A stretch of 34,643 nucleotides of DNA from an uncultured Acetatifactor sp. GTDB lineage: Bacteria; Bacillota; Clostridia; Lachnospirales; Lachnospiraceae. The notes beneath the pieces are model-generated. The model was given only the letters and a program-made list of their open reading frames with translations, searched no databases and was not told where the DNA came from. The DNA lies in assembly GCA_947594835.1 (NCBI GenBank), contig CANQEH010000029.1, positions 1 through 34,643 of the forward strand, given 5' to 3'. This document shows positions 22,577 to 30,109 of the stretch, in pieces. A program made the translations under genes and the position numbers. Numbering within the stretch: position 1 is the first letter of the stretch; each line of letters opens with the position of its first letter.

Positions 22577-23894
22577 GCTGCGCCGCCACTTTGTCCAGCA
22601 CCTGGAAGTATTCCCGGAACGTCTTTTTGCAGCAGCCGGGGTTCTGGATCACAATGCCGTCGCTGCGCAGGCCGGTGAGCGCAAAGCCCATGGCCATGCG
22701 GTGATCCTCATAGGTCTCGATGCGGGCGGGAAGCGGCGTCCCGGGATAGATGGTGACGCTGTCTTGTCCCGCGTCGCAGTGGATGCCCATGCGGCCAAGC
22801 TCCGTGGCCATGGCCTGGATTCGGTCGCTCTCCTGATAGCGGATGTGGCCGATGCCGGTGATGGTGGTGGGCTCCGCCGCATAGGGGGCGATGGCGGCCA
22901 GGGTGATGGCCTGGTCGGAGCAGGCGGACATATCCGCCCGGATGCCGTGGAAGACGCCGTCCGCCGGAGGGGACAGGAGGATGCCGCTCTCTGTGTCCTC
23001 CGCGCGGCAGCCCATCTGTTCCAGAAGATGAAGGAAGGCCACATCCCCCTGAAGGGAAGCAAAGTGGATCCCGTTTACAAGAACGGGAATGCCAAGCAGC
23101 GGGCTTAAGGCGTAAAAGTAGCAGGCGGCGGATGCGTCCGGCTCGATCTGGTATTCCCGGGGCGTATACTTCTGCCCCGCCCGGGTCAGGAAAGAATCCG
23201 GGGAAGGCCGCTCCACGGTGACGCCGAACTGTTCCATCATCTTTACAGTCATATCAATGTAGGCCATCCCGTGATGGCCTTCTATTTTTGTGGTAAAATC
23301 CTGTTCCGACAGGCAGGAGGCAATGAGCAGGGCGCTCAAAAACTGGCTGCTGTGGTCGATGTTTATGGTGATGTGATCCCGCTTGAAGCCATGCCCCCGC
23401 AGGAAAAAGGGGAAATGCCCCGGGGTGTCCTCCGGCCGGTAAAAAAACTGGCATCCCAGCTTCTGCAGGGCGTCCAGCAGGGGCGCCATGGGCCGCCTGC
23501 GCATCTGCTCGGAGGCATCCAGAAAAAACACGCCGTGGGAAAGCCCCAGATAAGCCGTCAGAAAGCGGGCCGCCGTGCCGGCGCTGCCCACATACTGCCT
23601 GGCGGAGGCGCAGGGAAGCGGGCCGCCCAGGCCCCGGACGGACACGGTCTTTTCTGCCTCCGATACCTTTGTCTCAAATCCCAGCGTCTGAAGACATCTC
23701 AAAAAATATTTGGAGTCGTCGGAAAACAGCACGCCTTTTAAGAGCGAAGCCCCGTCTGCCAGCGTGGCTAAAAGAAGCGCCCGGTTGGTGATGCTTTTGG
23801 AGCCCGGGACGGTGACGGCCAGGGGCTCTGCACCGGGAGCCCTCTTGATTTTTCCCCTGAGATTTGGTACCGCATAAGCACTGTTTGTATCCAT
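22569..23894 (-). CDS. aroA: 3-phosphoshikimate 1-carboxyvinyltransferase (EPSP synthase)
   Basis: A 441-residue enzyme of the shikimate pathway that joins phosphoenolpyruvate and shikimate 3-phosphate. Landmarks are VPGSKSITNRALLLATLADG (about 29-48), the GSAGTAARFLTAYLG segment that corresponds to the usual NAGT-R motif, RYQESDRIQAMATELGRMG (about 345-365) and EDHRMAMGFALTGL near the C-terminus. The asparagine normally found in NAGT is S here. ATG 23894 is chosen because GGAAGGAGG lies six bases before it; a longer frame to 23999 has no such site. No other aro gene is near, so it is a stand-alone copy. It overlaps the convergent GH42 gene by 8 bases with no terminator in between. Confidence 0.95.
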   Translation of the reverse strand: MDTNSAYAVPNLRGKIKRAPGAEPLAVTVPGSKSITNRALLLATLADGASLLKGVLFSDDSKYFLRCLQTLGFETKVSEAEKTVSVRGLGGPLPCASARQYVGSAGTAARFLTAYLGLSHGVFFLDASEQMRRRPMAPLLDALQKLGCQFFYRPEDTPGHFPFFLRGHGFKRDHITINIDHSSQFLSALLIASCLSEQDFTTKIEGHHGMAYIDMTVKMMEQFGVTVERPSPDSFLTRAGQKYTPREYQIEPDASAACYFYALSPLLGIPVLVNGIHFASLQGDVAFLHLLEQMGCRAEDTESGILLSPPADGVFHGIRADMSACSDQAITLAAIAPYAAEPTTITGIGHIRYQESDRIQAMATELGRMGIHCDAGQDSVTIYPGTPLPARIETYEDHRMAMGFALTGLRSDGIVIQNPGCCKKTFREYFQVLDKVAAQLT

Positions 23895-23929
23895 GGGCAT
23901 CCTCCTTCCGATCTGATACTTCCAGTATA

Positions 23930-23960
23930 CGGCGAACCGCGAAAATTTGTCAATTTGAAA
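23930..23960 (-). promoter_or_regulatory. Promoter of aroA
   Basis: On the minus strand a perfect TTGACA is followed after 18 bases by TATACT in the stretch about 23930-23960. It lies about 40-65 bases upstream of the aroA start and is back to back with the cysK promoter. Confidence 0.6.
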
Positions 23961-23967
23961 AAAAGTA

Positions 23968-23996
23968 TTGACAAAGCGGGGAAGGGGTAGTAGTAT
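23968..23996 (+). promoter_or_regulatory. Promoter of the cysK-metNI operon
   Basis: A perfect TTGACA (23968-23973), a 17-base spacer and TAGTAT (23991-23996). Transcription should start near 24003, about 59 bases before the cysK ATG. Confidence 0.7.
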
Positions 23997-24008
23997 CAAT
24001 TCATAATA

Positions 24009-24029
24009 TTCCTACTTGTATAATAGGAA
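24009..24029. promoter_or_regulatory. Operator-like inverted repeat at the cysK transcription start
   Basis: TTCCTA (24009-24014) and TAGGAA (24024-24029) form a perfect inverted repeat with a 9-base spacer, just downstream of the expected start of transcription. A TATAAT lies within it at 24019-24024. The position fits a repressor block. The operon itself encodes an Rrf2-family regulator, the family that includes CymR, the repressor of cysteine genes in Firmicutes; that it binds here is inference. Confidence 0.5.
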
Positions 24030-24061
24030 ATAGAGGCGCACCGCGCAGAAAAGAGGAAGAC

Positions 24062-25000
24062 ATGGGAAAAATTTATGAAAACGCCACGGAGCTCGTTGGA
24101 AAAACCCCTCTGCTGAGGGTCGGTAATTATGCAAAGGAGCAGGGAATTTCAGAGGTTACCCTGTTGGCAAAGCTGGAGTATCTGAATCCGGCGGGCAGCG
24201 TGAAAGACAGGATTGCCCTGGCCATGATAGAAGACGCGGAGAAAAAGGGCGTGCTGAAACCCGGCGCAACCATCATCGAGCCCACTTCCGGCAATACCGG
24301 CATCGGCCTGGCAAGCGTGGCGGCGGCCAAGGGGTATCACGCCATCCTGACGCTGCCGGAGACCATGAGTGTGGAGCGCAGGAATCTGTTAAAGGCATAC
24401 GGCGCCCAGTTGGTGCTCACCGAGGGCGCAAAAGGCATGAAGGGGGCCATCGCCAAGGCGCAGGAGCTGCAGAAGGAGATCCCCGGCTCCATTATCCTGG
24501 GGCAGTTTGACAATCCGGCCAACCCCGCCATACACGCCGCCGTCACAGGCCCGGAGATCTGGGAGGACACGGACGGCAGGGTGGATATTTTTGTATCAGG
24601 CGTGGGCACCGGCGGAACCATTACCGGCGTGGGATCCTATTTAAAATCCAGAAATCCCGATATCAAGATCGTCGCAGTGGAGCCGGCAGACTCCCCGGTG
24701 CTCTCCGGCGGCCTTCCCGGCCCCCACAAGCTGCAGGGGATCGGGGCAGGCTTTGTGCCCGCTGTGCTGAACACGCAGATTTACGACGAGATCATCACCG
24801 TCACCACAGAGGACGCGTTTGCCCATGGCCGTCTCATCGCCCACACAGAGGGAATCCTGGTGGGGATCACCTCCGGCGCGGCGCTCTATGCCGCATCCAG
24901 GCTGGCAAAGAGGCCGGAGAACGCGGGAAAGACCATTGTGGCTATACTGCCCGACTCCGGGGACCGGTATCTCTCCACTCCCATGTTTACAGAAGGTTAA
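24062..25000 (+). CDS. cysK: Cysteine synthase (O-acetylserine sulfhydrylase)
   Basis: A 312-residue pyridoxal-phosphate enzyme that makes cysteine from O-acetylserine and sulfide. The PLP lysine is K48 in [19 protein letters not shown] (about 78-87) binds the substrate carboxylate, [12 protein letters not shown] (about 179-190) holds the PLP phosphate, and [12 protein letters not shown] follows near the C-terminus. Length is typical for CysK and there is no regulatory CBS domain. Start ATG 24062 has AGAGGAAG at 24052-24059. It opens an operon with a methionine-type ABC transporter and an Rrf2 regulator, which marks the unit as sulfur amino-acid supply. No serine acetyltransferase (cysE) is present in the window. 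Confidence 0.96.
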   Translation: MGKIYENATELVGKTPLLRVGNYAKEQGISEVTLLAKLEYLNPAGSVKDRIALAMIEDAEKKGVLKPGATIIEPTSGNTGIGLASVAAAKGYHAILTLPETMSVERRNLLKAYGAQLVLTEGAKGMKGAIAKAQELQKEIPGSIILGQFDNPANPAIHAAVTGPEIWEDTDGRVDIFVSGVGTGGTITGVGSYLKSRNPDIKIVAVEPADSPVLSGGLPGPHKLQGIGAGFVPAVLNTQIYDEIITVTTEDAFAHGRLIAHTEGILVGITSGAALYAASRLAKRPENAGKTIVAILPDSGDRYLSTPMFTEG

Positions 25001-25012
25001 AGATATGGTAAA

Positions 25013-25039
25013 CTGCCAGATAGGCAGGGAAAGCCTGCC
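25013..25039 (+). promoter_or_regulatory. Mutually exclusive hairpins between cysK and metN
   Basis: CTGCC (25013-25017) can pair with GGCAG (25023-25027), or GGCAGG (25023-25028) can pair with CCTGCC (25034-25039). The middle segment is shared, so only one hairpin can form at a time. A further GC-rich stem possibility lies at about 25048-25072. No T-run follows, so this is not a plain attenuator; it could affect mRNA processing or metN translation. Confidence 0.3.
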
Positions 25040-25104
25040 GGTACAAGGCGGCTCCCCTGTCCGGGGGCAGCCAGGAAAGGTACCAGGGCTGCGGAAGCGG
25101 CAGA

Positions 25105-26154
25105 ATGAGAGGAAGCATGGAAACGATCATACGGATGCAGGACGTCTCCAAAACCTTTATCGGCAGGGATGACCAGGTGGAGGCCTTAAAAGGGGTCAGC
25201 CTGGAGATCGGGCGGGGAGATATCTGCGGGATCATCGGCATGAGCGGCGCGGGAAAGTCTACCCTGGTGCGCTGTCTGAATTTTTTGGAAAAACCCACGT
25301 CGGGGACAGTGTTTATAGAGGAGAGGGACTTATCATCCCTCTCCCCGGCGCAGCTGCGTCAGGTCCGCCGGGAGGTGGCCATGATTTTCCAGCACTTTAA
25401 TCTGCTGATGCAGCGGAACGTGCTGGACAACGTGTGCTTTCCCATGGAGATAAACGGCGTGAAGAAGGCGGACGCCAGGAAGCGGGCCAAGGAACTGCTG
25501 GAGGTGGTGGGCTTACAGGACAAGGCAAAAAGCTATCCCTCCCAGCTTTCCGGCGGGCAGAAGCAGAGGGTGGCGATTGCCAGGGCGCTGGCAAACAATC
25601 CCAAGATCCTGCTCTGCGACGAGGCGACCAGCGCGCTGGATCCCACCACCACGAAAGCGATCCTGCATCTTCTGCAGAAGATCAACCGGGAGTTTGGCAT
25701 TACCATCGTGATCATCACCCATGAGATGGCAGTGGTGCAGGAGATCTGTTCCCATGTGGCCATCTTAAACGAAGGGGAACTCGCAGAGTACGGCTCGGTG
25801 GAGGAGGTGTTTGCCCATCCCAAGAGCCTGGCGGCCAAAAAACTGGTGTTCCGGATAGAGCCAAAGGAAGCCCTCATGGAGAGCAGGCGCTGTGTGCGCA
25901 TTGTGTTCCGGGAAAATTCTTCCTTTGAGCCGGTCATCGCCAATATGGTGTTAGCCTGCAGGACGCCGGTCAATATCCTGCTTGCGGACACAAAGGACAT
26001 TGGCGGCGTCGCGCACGGGCAAATGATCCTGCAGCTTCCAGACGACGAGGCTTCGGCTGCCCGGATGCTCCATTATCTGCGGGAGCGGAAGCTGGAAGTG
26101 GAGGAACTCCCGTCCTATATGGGCGGCGGAGAGGCAGGTGAGAGCGATGTTTGA
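25105..26154 (+). CDS. metN: Methionine-type ABC transporter ATP-binding protein
   Basis: A 349-residue ATPase of the MetN family. Walker A is GMSGAGKST (about 48-56), the Q-loop IFQHFNLL, the signature LSGGQKQR, Walker B ILLCDEATSALDP and the switch histidine in IITHEM. After about residue 250 comes a C-terminal ligand-sensing NIL domain (RIVFRENSSFEPVIANMV and onward), which in MetN binds methionine and shuts down transport. Start is either ATG 25105 or ATG 25117; the latter begins nearer the conserved part but its AGAGGA is only three bases away. It overlaps metI by eight bases. A solute-binding protein gene (metQ) is not present in the window. Confidence 0.92.
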   Translation: MRGSMETIIRMQDVSKTFIGRDDQVEALKGVSLEIGRGDICGIIGMSGAGKSTLVRCLNFLEKPTSGTVFIEERDLSSLSPAQLRQVRREVAMIFQHFNLLMQRNVLDNVCFPMEINGVKKADARKRAKELLEVVGLQDKAKSYPSQLSGGQKQRVAIARALANNPKILLCDEATSALDPTTTKAILHLLQKINREFGITIVIITHEMAVVQEICSHVAILNEGELAEYGSVEEVFAHPKSLAAKKLVFRIEPKEALMESRRCVRIVFRENSSFEPVIANMVLACRTPVNILLADTKDIGGVAHGQMILQLPDDEASAARMLHYLRERKLEVEELPSYMGGGEAGESDV

Positions 26155-26818
26155 GAATCTGATGCAGGGACAGATCCTGCAGATGCTGGCGGAGGGCGTG
26201 GTCGTCACCCTCTATATGACTCTGTTTTCCACTTTTTTTGCCTATGTGCTTGGTCTGCCCATAGGGATCGCCCTGGTGGTCACTTCTGAGAAGGGGCTGC
26301 GTCCCCAGAAAGTGGTGTACAAGATCCTGGATATCGCGGTCAATGTTGTGAGAAGCGTCCCTTTTCTGATCCTGATGATCCTTCTCATCCCACTGATGCG
26401 GCTGATCGCAGGGAAATCCTACGGCCCCACAGCCACCATTGTGGCTCTGACGCTGGCGGCGGCGCCCTTTGTGGCCCGGCTGGTGGAATCGTCGCTTCTG
26501 GAGGTGGATCCGGGGGTGGTGGAGGCGGCCCAGAGCATGGGGGCTGGCCTGTGGACGATCATCTGGAAGGTGATGCTGGCGGAGGCGAAGATCTCGCTGA
26601 TCGTGGGGGCTACCATCGCCCTGGGGACTGTTCTGGGCTATTCCGCCATGGCAGGCGCCATCGGGGGAGGCGGCCTGGGCGACATCGCCATCCGCTATGG
26701 CTACTACCGCTATCAGGAAGACATTATGATTGTGACGGTGGCGCTTTTGATTCTTCTGGTGCAGGGAATCCAGTGGCTGGGAACCTGGCTGTCTAAAAAG
26801 CTGGACAGAAGGGTATGA
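26147..26818 (+). CDS. metI: Methionine-type ABC transporter permease
   Basis: A 223-residue permease with about five membrane segments. The family pattern is visible: GVVVTLYMTLFSTFFAYVLGLPIGIALV (about 18-45, in part), VNVVRSVPFLILMILLIPL (about 68-86), and the coupling-helix region EAAQSMGAGLWTIIWKVMLAEA (about 124-145, in part), followed by GATIALGTVLGYSAMAGAIGGGGLGDIAI (in part). ATG 26147 with AGGTGAG before it is preferred over the GTG at 26138. It overlaps metN, so the two are translationally coupled. The dedicated binding protein is missing here, so substrate (methionine, cystine or related) is inferred from the neighbours. Confidence 0.92.
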   Translation: MFENLMQGQILQMLAEGVVVTLYMTLFSTFFAYVLGLPIGIALVVTSEKGLRPQKVVYKILDIAVNVVRSVPFLILMILLIPLMRLIAGKSYGPTATIVALTLAAAPFVARLVESSLLEVDPGVVEAAQSMGAGLWTIIWKVMLAEAKISLIVGATIALGTVLGYSAMAGAIGGGGLGDIAIRYGYYRYQEDIMIVTVALLILLVQGIQWLGTWLSKKLDRRV

Positions 26819-26834
26819 CGGGCAAGCGGCCTGG

Positions 26835-26866
26835 GAAAGCCCTGCCAGACGTGGGAAAGGGCTTTC
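26835..26866 (+). other. Hairpin between metI and the Rrf2 gene
   Basis: GAAAGCCCT (26835-26843) and AGGGCTTTC (26858-26866) are perfect 9-base arms around a 14-base loop. No T-run follows. It could be an RNA processing or stability element that lets metNI and the regulator be expressed at different levels. Confidence 0.35.
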
Positions 26867-26936
26867 AGAGATGGATGAGCCGTGAAAGCATCAGAAAGAT
26901 TGATATGCGTGCTAAAGCGCGCTGGGGGTGTAAAGG

Positions 26937-27374
26937 ATGAAGATATCGACCAAAGGCAGATATGCGGTGCGGGTCATGCTGGATCTGGCGCTGAACAACA
27001 CCGGGGAGTGTATCAAGGTGAAGGACATTGCCGCCAGGCAGGACATTTCCGAGAAGTACTTAGAGCAGATCATCGCCATGCTCAACAAGGCTGGCTATGT
27101 GAACAGCGTCCGGGGAGCACAGGGAGGCTACCGCATTGCGAAAAACCCCGAGGAATACACGGTGGGGATGATTCTCAGACTGACAGAAGGGTCTATGGCC
27201 CCGGTGGCCTGTCTGGACGACGGGGCCGCCTGCGAGCAGTGCGACACCTGCGAGACCCTGGAAGTCTGGAAGCAGCTTTACGACGCCATCAACGGCGTCA
27301 TCGACAATGTGACCATTGCAGACCTGGTGGCCCGCCGCAAACAGCGGGAGGGCAGTCTGGACTATTGCATATGA
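26937..27374 (+). CDS. Rrf2-family transcriptional regulator with IscR-like cysteines
   Basis: A 145-residue winged-helix regulator. It opens with MKISTKGRYAVRVMLDLAL, the Rrf2 signature, and has the recognition part ISEKYLEQIIAMLNKAGYVNSVRGAQGGY (37-65, in part). Four cysteines, C92, C99, C102 and C105, sit where IscR carries its cluster-binding cysteines, so an Fe-S cluster or other redox ligand is plausible. The single-cysteine CymR of Bacillus differs here. ATG 26937 has AAAGG close before it (26931-26935), a short spacing. It is the last gene of the cysK-metNI unit, so it probably senses sulfur or Fe-S status and controls that unit, but this is inference. Confidence 0.9.
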   Translation: MKISTKGRYAVRVMLDLALNNTGECIKVKDIAARQDISEKYLEQIIAMLNKAGYVNSVRGAQGGYRIAKNPEEYTVGMILRLTEGSMAPVACLDDGAACEQCDTCETLEVWKQLYDAINGVIDNVTIADLVARRKQREGSLDYCI

Positions 27375-27468
27375 AGCTCCCTGTCTGAGCGGCTGGCCGC
27401 GAAGAGCAGGTGGCAAAGAGGCAGATATATTTTCCCATCTGCCATCACAGCTTTTTTATAAAACAAAT

Positions 27469-27504
27469 CCGCTCTGATTTCCGAAAGATCAAAGCGGGTT
27501 TTTT
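27469..27504 (+). terminator. Intrinsic terminator after the Rrf2 gene
   Basis: CCGCT (27469-27473) pairs with AGCGG (27493-27497), with inner GAT/ATC pairing, and is followed by six T residues (27499-27504). An earlier hairpin, GGCAGAT (27420-27426) with ATCTGCC (27437-27443), is followed by a T-run at 27452-27457 and may add a first termination point. Confidence 0.75.
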
Positions 27505-27543
27505 GTGCGTCCCCAAAATGGGGCTGGGCTTTGTCCCAATGGA

Positions 27544-27572
27544 TTGACAGCCGCACCGCAGCAAGGTATAAT
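27544..27572 (+). promoter_or_regulatory. Perfect consensus sigma-A promoter of the OhrR-type gene
   Basis: TTGACA (27544-27549), a spacer of exactly 17 bases and TATAAT (27567-27572): all twelve consensus positions match. Transcription should start near 27579. Such a strong promoter for a regulator suggests that it is held down by repression, in agreement with the operator-like site directly downstream. Confidence 0.85.
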
Positions 27573-27587
27573 CTATTATTAGTAGCG

Positions 27588-27602
27588 TAAGATTAAATTG
27601 CA
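27588..27602. promoter_or_regulatory. OhrR-box-like operator
   Basis: TAAGATTAAATTGCA matches the OhrR operator half-site pattern TACAATT-N-AATTGTA, as I recall it from Bacillus subtilis ohrA, at 11 of 14 defined positions, with the AATT core intact. It lies about 10-24 bases after the expected transcription start of the OhrR-type gene, where binding would block transcription. Confidence 0.5.
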
Positions 27603-27666
27603 AGCCAATGTATGGCTGCTTTGGAAACATTCCACATGAAATACGGGCAGAAAGGAAATCGGAACG

Positions 27667-28128
27667 ATGGCAGATCGAATGGCAGACCAAACGGCAGATC
27701 AATATGACGTCCTCAGACTGGAGAACCAGCTTTGTTTTCCCCTCTATGTCTGCGCCAAGGAGATTGTAAAGGCATACAAGCCGTATCTCGACGAGCTGGA
27801 TCTCACTTACACGCAGTACATCACGATGATGGTGATGTGGCAGCATAGGGAACTGATGGTAAAGGAAGTGGGGAAATATCTGTTTCTGGATTCCAGCACC
27901 CTTACGCCGCTTCTCAAACGGCTGGAGGAAAAAGGCTATGTGACCAGAAGGCGTTCCACAGAGGACGAGCGGGACCTGATCGTCACCATCACTGACAGCG
28001 GACAGGCCTTAAAAGAGAAAGCGGTCACAATACCGGGACGGCTTGGCGCCTGCATCGATCTTGACCCGCAAAAGGCGGAGACGCTGTACGCCCTGTTGAA
28101 TGAGCTCATCCATAAGCTGACGCAGTAA
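27667..28128 (+). CDS. OhrR-type MarR-family peroxide-sensing regulator
   Basis: A 153-residue winged-helix repressor. The segment LENQLCFPLYVCAKEIVKAYKPYLDEL (18-43, in part) matches the start of Bacillus OhrR closely; C23 in NQLCF is the peroxide-reactive cysteine, and the tyrosines near 27 and in LTYTQY fit the residues that contact it. The wing and recognition helix are in LFLDSSTLTPLLKRLEEKGYVTRRRS (about 79-104, in part). A second cysteine, C29, and another near the end could form disulfides. ATG 27667 has GAAAGGA at 27651-27657; ATG 27679 is possible. The usual target, an organic hydroperoxide resistance gene (ohr), is not adjacent, so it controls itself and distant genes or the following hypB unit. 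Confidence 0.88.
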   Translation: MADRMADQTADQYDVLRLENQLCFPLYVCAKEIVKAYKPYLDELDLTYTQYITMMVMWQHRELMVKEVGKYLFLDSSTLTPLLKRLEEKGYVTRRRSTEDERDLIVTITDSGQALKEKAVTIPGRLGACIDLDPQKAETLYALLNELIHKLTQ

Positions 28129-28141
28129 ACGAAAGAGCTTA

Positions 28142-28170
28142 TTGACACAATGCCGCAAAACCATTAAACT
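28142..28170 (+). promoter_or_regulatory. Promoter of the hypB gene
   Basis: A perfect TTGACA (28142-28147), a 17-base spacer and TAAACT (28165-28170). It begins 14 bases after the stop of the OhrR-type gene, and transcription would start near 28177, about 43 bases before ATG 28220. Confidence 0.55.
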
Positions 28171-28219
28171 ATCCCTATGAGGAAGATTCGGTCTGGCCGG
28201 AATGGGAGGTTTTCGATCC

Positions 28220-28894
28220 ATGGATCAGGTAAGGATATTGGAAGTCAAGCAGAGCGTATTTGCCAACAACGACGCACAGGCTCAAAAGCTCCGGGCGGAA
28301 CTGAAAGAAAAAGGGCTGTACCTTTTGAACCTGATGTCGTCCCCCGGCTCCGGGAAGACCACTACGCTGACCAGGCTCATAGAGGCTTTGAAGGGCACGC
28401 TGCGCATCGGCGTCATGGAAGCGGATATCGACTCCGATGTGGATGCTGCGGCGATTGCAGCAACTGGCGCGAAAGCGATCCAGCTTCACACTGGGGGGAT
28501 GTGCCATCTGGATGCGGCGATGACCCGCCAGGGCCTGGAGGGCTTAAGCCCGGACGAGCTGGATCTGGTGGTGCTGGAGAATGTGGGAAATCTGGTGTGT
28601 CCGGCGGAATTTGACACGGGGGCGGTGAAAAACGCCATGATCCTCTCCGTGCCGGAGGGGCATGACAAGCCTTTAAAATATCCCCTGATGTTTCAGGTAT
28701 GCGACGTCGTCATCGTCAACAAGATCGATGTGATGCCTTATTTTGATTTTGATATGGAAAAATGTGCCGAATATGTCCATATGCGCAACCCCAAGGCCAG
28801 GATTTTCCCAATCTGCGCCAAGACGGGGGAGGGCGTCCAGGCCGTGGCAGACTGGCTCAGGCAGGAAACTGCCCAGTGGAAGGAAAACCGCTGA
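28220..28894 (+). CDS. hypB: HypB-type nickel-insertion GTPase
   Basis: A 224-residue SIMIBI-class GTPase that helps insert nickel into NiFe hydrogenase and related enzymes. Walker A is SPGSGKTT with K46; the G-domain metal site is C95-H96 in TGGMCHLDA together with the cysteine in NLVCPAEFD; VIVNKID gives guanine specificity. The N-terminal CxxCGC nickel motif and the histidine-rich stretch of some HypB proteins are absent. A longer frame starts at 28202, but GGGAGG at 28204-28209 makes ATG 28220 the start. No hypA, hypC-F or hydrogenase gene is in the window, so it is either a detached accessory gene or serves another nickel enzyme. It is followed by a membrane protein. Confidence 0.93.
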   Translation: MDQVRILEVKQSVFANNDAQAQKLRAELKEKGLYLLNLMSSPGSGKTTTLTRLIEALKGTLRIGVMEADIDSDVDAAAIAATGAKAIQLHTGGMCHLDAAMTRQGLEGLSPDELDLVVLENVGNLVCPAEFDTGAVKNAMILSVPEGHDKPLKYPLMFQVCDVVIVNKIDVMPYFDFDMEKCAEYVHMRNPKARIFPICAKTGEGVQAVADWLRQETAQWKENR

Positions 28895-28975
28895 GAAAGC
28901 AGCGGGAAAGTACGATTTTGACGGCGGCGGCAGCAAAATGACGCCAGCCGTAAAAAAGATAAGGAGGCATAAATT

Positions 28976-30016
28976 ATGTTGTTTCAAATTTACGGGGACA
29001 GGGCCGGCTATCAGCTGTTGGGCTGGCTGATGGTGTTCGTTGGCCTGATCGTCATCAATGAGATCGAGCGCCGCACAAAGAAAGGAGGGCTTTTCTTCTT
29101 CGGCATCCTGCCGGCGTGCCTTACCGTTTACTTTGTGGTAGTGGCAGTCAGCGCGGCATCCGGCGCAGAGTGGGCATTGCACAATTCCACTTACCTGTAC
29201 ATGAACAGCTGGTTCCATTACGCAAAGCTGTATGCGTCTTTAGCCGGCTGTATCGGTTTTATGATGCTCAAGTACAAATGGGGCGTGGGCAAGACCCAGT
29301 GGTTTAAGGCATTCCCCTTTGTGATCGTGGCCATCAATATCCTGATCGCCGTGGGCAGCGATTTTGAGTCTGCCATCAAGGGCTCCATCGCTATGGCCCA
29401 GTATGGCGACCGCTGGTGGCTTTCCAGCGAGAACGTGTGGCTGTACGGCGGCTGGTGGAACTGGCTCAACGGGATCGCCGGAATTATCAACATTTTCTGC
29501 ATGACCGGCTGGTGGGGTATCTACTCCTCCAAGAAAAAGGACGATATGCTCTGGCCCGATATGATCTGGGTGTACATTGTGGCCTACGATATCTGGAACT
29601 TCCAGTACACCTATCTGAACCTGCCCACCCATGCGTGGTACTGCGGGCTGGCCCTGCTTCTGGCGCCTACCGTGGCCAGCGCATTGTGGAATAAGGGCGG
29701 CTGGATCCAGAACCGCGCCAATACCCTGGCTACCTGGTGTATGTTTGCACAGGTTTTCCCGCTGTTCCAGGACGCCAGCATCTTTACCACCATCCCCGCC
29801 CTGTACGCGGACGGCTTCATGGACGCTGCAGTGCGTCCGACTCTGGTAAATCCTGTGCCCCAGGGCGTCATTTCCATCCTTTCCCTTGGGATTAACGCGC
29901 TGGCGCTTGCCTTCATTGTGAAGCGCTCCATTGAGCAGAAGAAGAATCCTTATAAGAATGAGATCTTTACGGATACCAAGGATTTCCAGATCGCCATGGC
30001 AAGGGCGGAGAAGTGA
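28976..30016 (+). CDS. DUF5692-like polytopic membrane protein
   Basis: A 346-residue hydrophobic protein with about nine or ten membrane segments and many tryptophans (SWFHYAKLY, WWLSSENVWLYGGWWNWLNG, GWWGIY, PDMIWVYIVAYDIWNF). From memory this resembles the uncharacterised DUF5692 family of Clostridia and related bacteria. The conserved-looking YDIWNFQYTYLN and NLPTHAWYCG stretches, with polar residues inside membrane-like sequence, might form a ligand or metal site. A strong ribosome binding site AAGGAGG (28961-28967) suggests high expression. It lies 81 bases after hypB and probably shares its transcript, so a link with metal handling is possible but not shown. Confidence 0.6.
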   Translation: MLFQIYGDRAGYQLLGWLMVFVGLIVINEIERRTKKGGLFFFGILPACLTVYFVVVAVSAASGAEWALHNSTYLYMNSWFHYAKLYASLAGCIGFMMLKYKWGVGKTQWFKAFPFVIVAINILIAVGSDFESAIKGSIAMAQYGDRWWLSSENVWLYGGWWNWLNGIAGIINIFCMTGWWGIYSSKKKDDMLWPDMIWVYIVAYDIWNFQYTYLNLPTHAWYCGLALLLAPTVASALWNKGGWIQNRANTLATWCMFAQVFPLFQDASIFTTIPALYADGFMDAAVRPTLVNPVPQGVISILSLGINALALAFIVKRSIEQKKNPYKNEIFTDTKDFQIAMARAEK

Positions 30017-30043
30017 GCTTTTGACTTTTGAAGGATTACGATG

Positions 30044-30080
30044 ACAAGGACAGACAAAATAGCGTCTGTCCTTGTTTTTT
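30044..30080 (+). terminator. Strong intrinsic terminator after the DUF5692-like gene
   Basis: ACAAGGACAGAC (30044-30055) and GTCTGTCCTTGT (30064-30075) are perfect 12-base arms around an 8-base loop, followed by TTTTTT through 30080. It ends the hypB unit. Confidence 0.92.
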
Positions 30081-30109
30081 GCGCAGAAAGAAAGCAGAAT
30101 ATCACCGCA

